Below, in pieces: positions 15,155 to 21,457 of a DNA stretch of 21,457 bases. The notes beneath the pieces were generated by a model, which saw only the letters and a program-made list of their open reading frames with translations, searched no databases and was not told where the DNA came from. The position numbers and the translations under genes were made by a program. This DNA comes from JAQGMJ01 sp036271855 (GTDB lineage Bacteria > Pseudomonadota > Gammaproteobacteria > Burkholderiales > JAEUOS01), in contig DATAZV010000541.1 of NCBI GenBank assembly GCA_036271855.1, positions 1 through 21,457 of the forward strand, given 5' to 3'. Position 1 is the first letter of the stretch, and each line of letters opens with the position of its first letter.

Positions 15155-16384
15155 GTGAACAAGGTCTGGTTCAAATCGTTGCGTGGCCGCCTGGCGGCAG
15201 CGACTCTTGCTGTGCCGCTGTTCGCCGTGCTGGGCATGGCCGGCCCGGCGCAGGCGCAGAATCTGGTCGAGCACACCGCCTCCGGCGAGGTCGAGGCCGC
15301 GCTGGGCGGTATCTTCAAGGCGATCGAGGACAACAAGCTGGAAGACGCCTACAACCGCGTCAATGCCCTGCTTGCCGCCCGGCCCAACTATCGCCTGGCC
15401 TACCTGATCAAGGGCGACCTGCTGCTGGCGCGCGGCGCCGCCATCCGCGGCATGGGCGCGATGCCCGGCGCCCCGGCCGACCAGGTGAGCGACCTGCGCG
15501 CCGAGGCGCTGCAGCGCCTGCGCGCTTATCGCGACAAGCCCCCGGTCGATACGATTCCGCGCTACCTGCTGCAAATGCGCCCGGACCAAAAACACGCGGT
15601 GGTGGTGGACACCAAGAAGTCGCGGCTTTATCTCTATGCCAACGACAACGGCCGCCCGCGCTTCGTTGCCGACTTTTACATGACCCACGGCAAGAACGGC
15701 ATCGACAAGGCGCGCGAGGGCGACCAGAAAACGCCGATCGGCGTCTACTACGTCACCTCCTACCTGCCGAAGGCCAAGCTGGCCGACATCTATGGCGTGG
15801 GCGCCTTCCCGATCAATTATCCGAACGACTGGGACAAGCGCAACGGCCGCAACGGCCACGGCATCTGGCTGCACGGCGTGCCGGCGGACACCTTCGCGCG
15901 CGCGCCGCTGGCCTCCGATGGCTGCGTGGCGCTGTCCAACGCCGACCTCGAGATGATGGGCAAGAGCATCGATCCGGGCCTGACGCCGGTGATCATCAGC
16001 GACAGCGTCGAGTTCCTCTCGCTGGACGACTGGAACACCGAACGGCAGTCCCTGCTCAAGGCGATCGAGGACTGGCGCCGCGACTGGGAAAGCCGTGACA
16101 CCGACGCCTACCTTACCCACTACGCGCACGATTTCGAGGGCGACGGCATGTCGCTCAGGGAGTGGGCGGCGCGCAAGCGGCAGGTGAACGCCGGCAAGAC
16201 CTGGATCAAGGTCAAGCTGGGCAATATGGACATGTTCCGCTATCCCGGCGTGAAAAAGGAAATGGTGGTCGTCACCTTCCAGCAGGACTACCAGTCGAGC
16301 AATCTTTCCAATGCGATGAAAAAGCGCCTCTACTGGATCAAGGAAGGCAGCACCTGGAAGATTGTCGACGAGGGTTCCGGCTGA
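15155..16384 (+). CDS. L,D-transpeptidase (YkuD domain) with NTF2-like C-terminal domain
   Basis: A periplasmic peptidoglycan cross-linking or protein-anchoring enzyme, 409 residues. GTG 15155 is chosen: GAGG stands five bases before it and a clean signal peptide follows, cut after AQA (residue 35). An upstream GTG at 15137 would add six residues. Residues about 45-125 are helical, TPR-like. The YkuD domain runs about 146-285: KHAVVVDTKKSRLYLY, TPIGVYYVTSYLP, HGIWLHGVP (His240) and the catalytic Cys257 in ASDGCVALSN. The family consensus is SHGC; here Asp replaces His. The C-terminal 297-409 domain resembles the end of the preceding TPR protein. It follows that gene by 24 bases, so they form an operon. 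Csd6/YafK-like enzymes have a similar layout. Confidence 0.93.
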   Translation: MNKVWFKSLRGRLAAATLAVPLFAVLGMAGPAQAQNLVEHTASGEVEAALGGIFKAIEDNKLEDAYNRVNALLAARPNYRLAYLIKGDLLLARGAAIRGMGAMPGAPADQVSDLRAEALQRLRAYRDKPPVDTIPRYLLQMRPDQKHAVVVDTKKSRLYLYANDNGRPRFVADFYMTHGKNGIDKAREGDQKTPIGVYYVTSYLPKAKLADIYGVGAFPINYPNDWDKRNGRNGHGIWLHGVPADTFARAPLASDGCVALSNADLEMMGKSIDPGLTPVIISDSVEFLSLDDWNTERQSLLKAIEDWRRDWESRDTDAYLTHYAHDFEGDGMSLREWAARKRQVNAGKTWIKVKLGNMDMFRYPGVKKEMVVVTFQQDYQSSNLSNAMKKRLYWIKEGSTWKIVDEGSG

Positions 16385-16459
16385 CCCGGCATCCGCCATC
16401 GACGCGATTCTGACCCCGCCGGCGCGCTCGCGCCGGCTTCCCGCGACACAGGACCCCGC

Positions 16460-17131
16460 ATGAAAACCAGCATTCGCATCGCCGGACTCGTAGCCGGCCT
16501 CCTGATCAGCGCCGCCGCGCAGGCGCAGACGGTGGAAATCAAGACCTCGATGGGCAGCATCACCGCCGAGTTGTACGCCGACAAGGCGCCCAAGACGGTG
16601 GCCAACTTCCTGCAATACGTCAAGGACAAGCACTACGACGGCACCATCTTCCACCGCGTCATCCCCACCTTCATGGTGCAGGGTGGCGGCTTCACCCCGG
16701 ACATGAAGGAAAAGACGACGCGCCCGCCGGTGCCGCACGAAGGCCGCGAGTCGCTCGCCAAGGGCGGCAAGAACACCGTCGGCACGCTCGCCATGGCGCG
16801 CACCAACGACCCGCAGTCGGCCACCGCGCAGTTTTTCATCAACGTCAAGGACAACGACTTCCTCGACCCTACCCTGATCCCGCCCGGCGACCCGGTGGCG
16901 AAGTTCGAGTACGGCGGCCGTACCTATGAGAACGTGCCGCGCGCCACCCTGCTCAACGCCGCGCAGCTGTGGGGCTACACCGTGTTCGGCAAGGTCACCA
17001 AGGGCATGGACGTGGTGGAAAAAATCAAGGACGTGCCCACCGGCACCGCCAACGGCATGTCGGACGTGCCGGTCAAGCCGGTGATGATCGAAAGCATCCG
17101 CGTGATCGATGCGAAAAAAGGCGCCAAGTAA
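16460..17131 (+). CDS. ppiA: Periplasmic peptidyl-prolyl cis-trans isomerase (cyclophilin type)
   Basis: A cyclophilin that speeds proline isomerisation during folding of exported proteins. It has 223 residues. A signal peptide (MKTSIRIAGLVAGLLISAAAQA) is cut at residue 22. The cyclophilin fold follows with the active-site string YDGTIFHRVIPTFMVQGGG, then LAMARTNDPQSATAQFFINVKDNDFLD; the Arg, Phe and Gln residues of the active site are visible. Relative to the next gene, it has an insertion between 140 and 180 (PTLIPPGDPVAKFEYGGRTYENVPR). It starts 75 bases after the transpeptidase. The symbol ppiA is used because of the signal peptide; orthology to E. coli ppiA is not tested. Confidence 0.94.
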   Translation: MKTSIRIAGLVAGLLISAAAQAQTVEIKTSMGSITAELYADKAPKTVANFLQYVKDKHYDGTIFHRVIPTFMVQGGGFTPDMKEKTTRPPVPHEGRESLAKGGKNTVGTLAMARTNDPQSATAQFFINVKDNDFLDPTLIPPGDPVAKFEYGGRTYENVPRATLLNAAQLWGYTVFGKVTKGMDVVEKIKDVPTGTANGMSDVPVKPVMIESIRVIDAKKGAK

Positions 17132-17164
17132 ACCGGCGCGACGACGACTCAAAGGAGAAACAAC

Positions 17165-17662
17165 ATGACCCAGGTATTGCTCACCACCAACCATGGCAAC
17201 ATCAAGATCGAGCTCGACGACGCCAAGGCGCCGAAGACCGCCGCCAACTTCGTGCAGTACGCGAAGGACGGCCATTTCGACAACACGGTATTCCACCGCG
17301 TGATTCCCGGCTTCATGATCCAGGGCGGCGGCTTCGAGCCCGGCATGAAGCAGAAAAAGACCCGCGACCCGATCGACAACGAAGCCACCAACGGCCTGAA
17401 GAACGAGAAGTACACCCTGGCGATGGCGCGCACCGGCGACCCGCACTCGGCCTCGGCGCAATTCTTCATCAATGCCAAGGACAACGACTTCCTCAACTTC
17501 AAGAGCCCGAACGGCGCCGGCTGGGGCTATTGCGTGTTCGGCCGCGTGATCGAAGGCAAGGACGTGGTCGACAAGATCGAAGGCGTGAAGACCAGCCGCA
17601 GCGGCATGCATGAAGATGTGCCGGTGGACGACGTGATCATCAAGAAGGCCGAAGTTCTCTAA
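17165..17662 (+). CDS. ppiB: Cytosolic peptidyl-prolyl cis-trans isomerase (cyclophilin type)
   Basis: A 165-residue cyclophilin with no signal peptide, so cytosolic. Motifs: FDNTVFHRVIPGFMIQGGGFEPGM, LAMARTGDPHSASAQFFINAKDNDFLNF and GWGYCVFGRVIEGKDVVDKI. The start at ATG 17165 follows a strong ribosome site AAAGGAGAAACAAC. It is clearly paralogous to the preceding gene (matching active-site strings), so the pair is an old tandem duplication with one copy exported. It is 33 bases from ppiA and is followed by lpxH, an order frequent in betaproteobacteria as I recall. All catalytic residues appear intact. Confidence 0.96.
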   Translation: MTQVLLTTNHGNIKIELDDAKAPKTAANFVQYAKDGHFDNTVFHRVIPGFMIQGGGFEPGMKQKKTRDPIDNEATNGLKNEKYTLAMARTGDPHSASAQFFINAKDNDFLNFKSPNGAGWGYCVFGRVIEGKDVVDKIEGVKTSRSGMHEDVPVDDVIIKKAEVL

Positions 17663-17695
17663 GCGCGCGGCGCCGGCAGGGCTCGCATTGTCCCG

Positions 17696-18418
17696 ATGAC
17701 AGCCCTGTTCATTTCCGACCTGCACCTCACTTCCCAGCGCGAGGACGTCACCCTGGCGTTCGAGCGCTTTCTGCGCGAGCTGCCGCAACTTGGCGACACC
17801 CTTTACATCCTCGGCGACCTGTTCGAATACTGGGCCGGCGACGATGACGTGGCCGCGCCCTTCAACCAGCGCGTCACCGGCGCCCTGGCGCAAACGGCGG
17901 CGCGCGGCGTCACCCTCGACTTCATCCACGGCAATCGCGACTTCATCGCCGGCGAAGGCTTTGCCGACGCCGCGCATCTCACGCTGCTGCCCGACCCGCA
18001 CCCCCTGCAACTCGAAGGCGTCGCCTCGGTGCTGCTGCACGGCGACACCCTGTGCACCGACGACCACGAGTACCAGGCCTTTCGCGCCAAGGCGCGCACC
18101 CCGGCCTGGCGCGACGCCATGCTGGCCCAGCCCCTGGCCGCGCGCAAGGCCGCGATCGAGCAGATGCGCGCCCGCAGCGAAGCGGAGAAAGCCACCAAGT
18201 CCGCCGCCATCATGGACGTCAACGACACCGCCGTGCGGCAAGCCTTCGCCGACAGCGGCGCCGTGCGCATGATCCACGGCCACACCCACCGCCCCGGGCG
18301 CCACGACTACGAAGTCGGCGGCCTGGCGCGCACGCGCTGGGTGCTGCCGGCCTGGGAGCAGCAGCCTGGCTACCTGCGCGTCAGCCCCGAGGCTTGCGCC
18401 CTGATCGATTTCGACTAA
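17696..18418 (+). CDS. lpxH: UDP-2,3-diacylglucosamine diphosphatase
   Basis: It hydrolyses UDP-2,3-diacylglucosamine to lipid X and UMP, an essential step of lipid A synthesis on the inner face of the inner membrane. It has 240 residues, the normal size. The calcineurin-like metal motifs are all seen: SDLHL (Asp8, His10), GDLFEYW (Asp41), HGNRDF (Asn80), LLHGDTLCTDD and the C-terminal HGHTHRPGRHDY. The insert helical region (DHEYQAFRAKARTPAWRDAML) is the LpxH lid. ATG 17696 lies 33 bases after ppiB with only a weak ribosome site. The presence of lipid A synthesis confirms a Gram-negative host. Confidence 0.96.
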   Translation: MTALFISDLHLTSQREDVTLAFERFLRELPQLGDTLYILGDLFEYWAGDDDVAAPFNQRVTGALAQTAARGVTLDFIHGNRDFIAGEGFADAAHLTLLPDPHPLQLEGVASVLLHGDTLCTDDHEYQAFRAKARTPAWRDAMLAQPLAARKAAIEQMRARSEAEKATKSAAIMDVNDTAVRQAFADSGAVRMIHGHTHRPGRHDYEVGGLARTRWVLPAWEQQPGYLRVSPEACALIDFD

Positions 18419-18436
18419 CTCCTCCGGGGAAACATC

Positions 18437-19288
18437 ATGACCATCCAGATCGTAGGCATCATCGGCGCCGGCACCATGGGCAACGGCATCGCGCAGGCTT
18501 GCGCCGTCAGCGGCGTCAACGCCCTGATGCTGGACATCAACGAAGCCGCCGTCGATCGCGGCCTCAAGGCCATCGCCGGCAGCCTCGACCGCCTGGTGAA
18601 AAAGGAAAAGCTCACCGAGGGCGGCAAGATGCAGGCGATGTCGATGATCCGCACCACCACCAGCATCGCCGACCTGAAAGACGCCGACTTCATCATCGAG
18701 GCCGCCACCGAAAACGAGGGCCTGAAGCGCAAGATCCTGAAGGACGCCGACGGTGTCGCGCGCCCCGAAGTGATCATCGCCACCAACACTTCCTCCATCA
18801 CCATCACCGGCCTGGCCGCCTCCACCTCGCGCCCGGACAAGTTCATCGGCATGCACTTTTTCAACCCGGTGCCGATGATGGCCCTGGTTGAAGTGATCCG
18901 CGGCCTGGCGACCAGCGACGAAACCTACGCCGCCACCGAAGAGCTCGCCAAGCGCCTCGGCAAAGCGCCGATCAGCGTGAAGAACAACCCCGGCTTCGTG
19001 GTCAACCGCATTCTTTGCCCGATGATCAACGAAGCCATTTTCGTACTCGCCGAGGGTCTCGCCACGGCGGAAGACATCGACAACGGCATGCGCCTGGGCA
19101 CCAACCAGCCGATCGGCCCGCTGGCCCTGGCCGACATGATCGGCCTGGACACCATGCTCTCCGTCATGCAGGTGTTCTACGAAGGCTTCAACGATTCCAA
19201 ATACCGCCCCGCCCCGCTGCTGAAGGAAATGGTCGCCGCCGGCTACCTCGGCCGCAAGACCGGCCGCGGCTTTTACGTCTACAAGTAA
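18437..19288 (+). CDS. 3-hydroxybutyryl-CoA (3-hydroxyacyl-CoA) dehydrogenase
   Basis: It oxidises (S)-3-hydroxyacyl-CoA with NAD(P)+, or works in reverse for butanoyl/PHB-type metabolism. It has 283 residues, the stand-alone short form (HbdA/PaaH-like) rather than the FadB fusion. The Rossmann motif GAGTMGNGIAQ is at 10-20 and Asp35-region LMLDIN suits NAD. The catalytic His lies in GMHFFNPVPMMALVEVI, with the partner Glu in that string; NNPGFVVNRIL and PIGPLALADMIGLD follow, and it ends GRKTGRGFYVYK as usual. ATG 18437 follows CCGGGGAAACATC, an acceptable ribosome site, 18 bases after lpxH. No thiolase or hydratase is adjacent, so the pathway is open. Confidence 0.94.
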   Translation: MTIQIVGIIGAGTMGNGIAQACAVSGVNALMLDINEAAVDRGLKAIAGSLDRLVKKEKLTEGGKMQAMSMIRTTTSIADLKDADFIIEAATENEGLKRKILKDADGVARPEVIIATNTSSITITGLAASTSRPDKFIGMHFFNPVPMMALVEVIRGLATSDETYAATEELAKRLGKAPISVKNNPGFVVNRILCPMINEAIFVLAEGLATAEDIDNGMRLGTNQPIGPLALADMIGLDTMLSVMQVFYEGFNDSKYRPAPLLKEMVAAGYLGRKTGRGFYVYK

Positions 19289-19320
19289 CCCGCTACACGC
19301 AACCAACCAGGCTCACCCAC

Positions 19321-20040
19321 ATGGCGCAGCAGCTCACCCTTCAGGACCTCAAGCCGCATCACGACAACCAGCTCACCCTGGTGAGCCGCGGCCTGGCGCA
19401 AAACCGCAACCGCGTCTTCGCCGTCAACCTGGTGAAGACCGCGCACGACAAGACCGACGCCATCGTCGCCGCCGTGCGCAAAAAGCCCGAAGGCAAGTTC
19501 GACTGCAAGCCCGGCTGCAGCTACTGCTGCACCTACCGCGTCGAAGCCCTGCCGCCGGAAATCTTTCTCCTCGCCGCCGAATTGCGCAAGCTGCCCGCCG
19601 ATGCGCTTGAAGCCGTCACCGCGCGCCTGCGCGAGCACGCGGCCAAGGCGAAGGGCCTGCGCCCCGAGCACCACAACCTGCCCTGCCCCCTGCTGGTCGA
19701 TTCAAAATGCTCGGTGTACGAGCACCGCCCCTTCGGCTGCCGGCGCATGAACTCGCTCGACGTCGAAGTCTGCAAGGACCCCGCCGGCAACCCGCCGGAA
19801 AACGAAGAACTCAACCTCAAGGCCGCCGCCATGTTCAACGGCACCGTCGAGGGCTACCTCAAGCGCCAGCTCCCCGCCTACCCGCACGAACTCGGCCAGG
19901 CCCTGCTCAAGGCGCTCGACGATCCCGGCCTGGAAGAGCGCTGGTTCAAGGGCGAGCAGGTGTTCGACTACCTGCCGGACATGGACGAAATGCTCTCCGC
20001 CAACACGCCCATCCTGGTCGGCGCGCCGCCGCACGCCTGA
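19321..20040 (+). CDS. YkgJ family cysteine-cluster protein
   Basis: A 239-residue protein with a Cys-cluster that probably binds Zn or an Fe-S centre (known for the YkgJ/CxxCxxCC family). Cys62, Cys66, Cys69 and Cys70 form CKPGCSYCC, then Cys122 (PCPLL), Cys130 (SKCSVYEHRPFGC), Cys140 and Cys151 complete the pattern. An N-terminal 1-58 region is helical. ATG 19321 is chosen though the ribosome site is weak; the open frame extends upstream to 19015, but there it reads the previous gene out of frame. The family is often linked to oxidoreduction or methylation of proteins, but its job here is unknown. It lies 32 bases after the dehydrogenase and converges on the terminase-like gene. Confidence 0.9.
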   Translation: MAQQLTLQDLKPHHDNQLTLVSRGLAQNRNRVFAVNLVKTAHDKTDAIVAAVRKKPEGKFDCKPGCSYCCTYRVEALPPEIFLLAAELRKLPADALEAVTARLREHAAKAKGLRPEHHNLPCPLLVDSKCSVYEHRPFGCRRMNSLDVEVCKDPAGNPPENEELNLKAAAMFNGTVEGYLKRQLPAYPHELGQALLKALDDPGLEERWFKGEQVFDYLPDMDEMLSANTPILVGAPPHA

Positions 20041-20086
20041 GCCGGGCGCTGCCCCGCGCGCCCTTCCTTCGCGCTGCGCCTTTACT

Positions 20087-20113
20087 GTCATTCCCGCGAA
20101 AGCGGGAATCCAG
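20087..20113. repeat. Dispersed-type palindromic repeat (dRS3-like)
   Basis: ATTCCCGCGAAAGCGGGAAT (20090-20109) is a perfect inverted repeat (ATTCCCGC/GCGGGAAT around four bases), with GTC before and CCAG after. The same layout, ATTCCC-N8-GGGAAT, is the Neisseria dRS3 repeat, and similar sequences are dispersed in many proteobacteria (established knowledge). It lies between ykgJ and the terminase-like gene, and the last seven codons of the latter read through it. It could also help to end transcription from either side. Confidence 0.85.
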
Positions 20114-21275
20114 TTCCTGCCCACTTCAGAAAAGACCTGGAAGGCGGCTGCTTGGGCGCAATGCCCCACAGCAGATTCGGGTCGCGGCGCGTGATGCGCT
20201 GCGGCGCCGGCCGCTTTCTGGTCAATGCCGCCCAGGCTGCCGACAAAACGGAAAGCCGCGCCGGCTTCGGCGCCGCCGAACCCGATAAAACCCTAGGTCC
20301 CCCAAGGGAACTTCTTTCAGGGCGTTTTTCAGCTTTTTGAATCACCCGCCGCACCGCCGCAGGGGGTCGCGCCATGCCCCCACCCTCGCCCTTGCGCGCC
20401 GCCGAACCTGATAAAACCTGAGGTTTTTCAACTTTTGCAGCGGCTCGCCGGGCGGCACCAGGGGGTCGCACCATGCCCCCACCGTCCCCGTTGCGCAGCT
20501 CTGAACCTGATAAAACCTGATGTTTTTCAGCCTTTGTAATAGCCGCTGGCGGCTGCGACTCGCGTTCCGGCGCCTGACCCAACCCCGAACCTGACAAAAC
20601 CTGAGGTTTTTCAGCATTCGCAGCAGCCCCGGCCGCCGATGTACTCACCGGCGCCACCCCATCCGCCGCACCACCCGCCGCCTCCCGCTCCCACGGCATC
20701 TTCGGCCACACCATCGCAGGCCCAGGCGCCCCCTCCACCCCACCGCGCGCCTCCTCCCCCGCCCATCGCGCCTCCCGTTGCGCCGCCCGCTCAAGCGACT
20801 GCCAATACGCCTCGTTCTGCCGCTCCAGCCACTCATGCAAACGCTCCAGCGCGCGCAACGCCTGCTCCCGGTTCGGCATCCGCCAGCGGATAACCGGCTC
20901 CCCACCGCGCCACTCCACACTCACCCACAACGCAGAGCGCGTCTCCTCGTCCATCTCCCCAAATGGCAACACCCGCCCCTGCGCATCAAACAACTTCCCC
21001 GCCCGGAAAAACCCCGCCCGCTTCCTCTCCCGCGCCAGATCCAGCACCGAAGCCCCCGCCTGCGCCAACAGCGCCGCCATCTCCAACCGCACCCTCTCCC
21101 GCACCGCCGGCAGCCGCAACAACCCACTCCCCTGCGCCGCCCGCGACTTCGCCGAATACCCCGCCCGCCCCGCCGCCGCGCTCGCGTTCTGGTCCAGCAG
21201 ATACTCGAAAACAAACCGCTCCTGGCGGTCCGTCAGGGTCTGCGTCTCGCTCGGTACTTCGCTCAGCTCTTCCAT
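20088..21275 (-). CDS. Orphan phage terminase small subunit with repeat-rich C-terminal tail
   Basis: The first ~65 residues are a terminase small-subunit (Terminase_2, DNA-recognition) domain: LTDRQERFVFEYLLDQNASA, AGRAGYSAKSRAAQGSGLLR, PAVRERVRLEM. In phages this protein recognises viral DNA for packaging. A middle part (70-200) contains FDAQGRVLPFGEMDEETRSALW, as in longer relatives. Residues 220-335 hold a low-complexity tail with four VLSGS repeats (EKPQVLSGS at 222-230, EKHQVLSGS at 250-258, EKPQVLSGS at 283-291, a split copy at 325-333). The last residues (GTGFPLSRE) come from a dispersed palindromic repeat. ATG 21275 is chosen for the GGAGG six bases upstream; the 40-codon extension beyond is AT-rich and not coding-like. 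No large subunit follows, so it is an orphan. Confidence 0.85.
   Translation of the reverse strand: MEELSEVPSETQTLTDRQERFVFEYLLDQNASAAAGRAGYSAKSRAAQGSGLLRLPAVRERVRLEMAALLAQAGASVLDLARERKRAGFFRAGKLFDAQGRVLPFGEMDEETRSALWVSVEWRGGEPVIRWRMPNREQALRALERLHEWLERQNEAYWQSLERAAQREARWAGEEARGGVEGAPGPAMVWPKMPWEREAAGGAADGVAPVSTSAAGAAANAEKPQVLSGSGLGQAPERESQPPAAITKAEKHQVLSGSELRNGDGGGMVRPPGAARRAAAKVEKPQVLSGSAARKGEGGGMARPPAAVRRVIQKAEKRPERSSLGGPRVLSGSAAPKPARLSVLSAAWAALTRKRPAPQRITRRDPNLLWGIAPKQPPSRSFLKWAGTGFPLSRE
20278..20614. repeat. Four spaced copies of a palindrome-bearing motif inside the terminase tail
   Basis: Copies start at 20278, 20404, 20503 and 20587. The core reads GAACCTGATAAAACCTGAGG followed by TTTTTCA. 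It contains a direct repeat AACCTGA...AACCTGA and an inverted repeat AAAACCT/AGGTTTT. Spacing is 126, 99 and 84 bp, all multiples of three, so all copies stay in the same frame. The first copy is split by 27 bases after CCCTAG. Between copies, a longer unit with AGGGGGTCGC(A/G)CCATGCCCCC recurs around 20360 and 20460. Confidence 0.85.
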
Positions 21276-21457
21276 GTTGCGCCTCCGGTAACAGGGTGAC
21301 TGGTTACTAAGATACGCAAGTCGGTCAACTAAGTGTGGTTGATTTTTCAGGCCGCGTAGGACATAGTTATCAGAGCGAACACAGCGAAAATCCACGAATT
21401 TCCATGGTCAAACATGTCTGAAAACCGTTCATATCCAAATTTACTTCTAACGCTAGA
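21276..21457. other. AT-richer intergenic edge upstream of the terminase-like gene
   Basis: The base composition drops clearly compared with the rest of the window, with many A/T runs. Two small inverted repeats occur: GTAAC/GTTAC around 21287-21306 and TCAAC/GTTGA around 21324-21342. I see no convincing -35/-10 pair on the minus strand, no tRNA and no gene that can be supported before the edge. It may be the margin of a horizontally acquired segment. Confidence 0.45.

Noticed and set aside
14069..19306. A 1745-codon open frame on the minus strand, antisense to the envelope cluster
   Set aside because: It runs opposite six well-recognised genes, has Gly/Ala/Val/His/Arg-rich nonsense composition, and arises from high third-position GC in those genes.
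20278..20614. A CRISPR array
   Set aside because: Only four imperfect copies, unequal spacing in multiples of three, similar sequence between copies, and the whole lies inside one coding frame.
20639..20893. A Pro-rich plus-strand open frame opposite the terminase gene
   Set aside because: It is a low-complexity shadow of the Arg/Glu/Trp-rich minus-strand protein, with no ribosome site.
20088..21457. A complete prophage
   Set aside because: Only one phage-type gene is visible; no large terminase, portal, capsid or integrase is in the window.

Overview
The window is GC-rich chromosomal DNA, probably from a betaproteobacterium of the order Burkholderiales. An Oxalobacteraceae-like organism (Massilia, Janthinobacterium or Herbaspirillum type) would fit. 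This is an inference from gene order (ilvB-ilvH-ilvC followed by psd-pssA), protein style and codon bias; no rRNA or other taxonomic marker is present. Coding density is high. I found no tRNA, rRNA, CRISPR array or insertion sequence.

Layout. Bases 1-859 (minus) hold a 3'-truncated YihY/BrkB membrane protein, divergent from a plus-strand run of wrbA, a small DUF2069-like membrane protein, an SDR dehydrogenase, an FAD-linked 2-hydroxyacid dehydrogenase, an Ldh2-type dehydrogenase and a small HNH protein (985-5765). A palindromic REP-like repeat lies between the FAD enzyme and the Ldh2 enzyme. A related half-copy lies after the HNH gene, where transcription converges.

Bases 5824-12189 are a minus-strand biosynthetic block. 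A clear sigma70-type promoter and a leader of about 200 nt precede ilvB-ilvH-ilvC, which make branched-chain amino acid precursors and end at a hairpin terminator. Next come a tiny lipoprotein, psd and pssA (phosphatidylethanolamine synthesis, run in the order pssA then psd biochemically), and a CitE-like CoA-ester lyase. Junctions within this block are tight (TGATG, TAATG and ATGA overlaps).

Bases 12282-13670 (minus) encode cysS. After a 380-bp gap, a plus-strand envelope cluster follows: a secreted TPR protein, an L,D-transpeptidase sharing the same kind of C-terminal domain, a periplasmic and a cytosolic cyclophilin, lpxH (lipid A synthesis), a 3-hydroxyacyl-CoA dehydrogenase and a YkgJ-type cysteine-cluster protein.

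The right end (20088-21457) differs in character. A minus-strand phage terminase small subunit stands without a large subunit after it. It carries an unusual repeat-rich C-terminal tail whose DNA contains four spaced copies of a palindrome-bearing motif, and its last codons lie in a genome-dispersed type palindromic repeat (ATTCCCGCGAAAGCGGGAAT). The DNA beyond it is visibly more AT-rich, suggesting the edge of an accessory region. The orphan terminase with its repeats and the ilv leader RNA are the two most interesting items.
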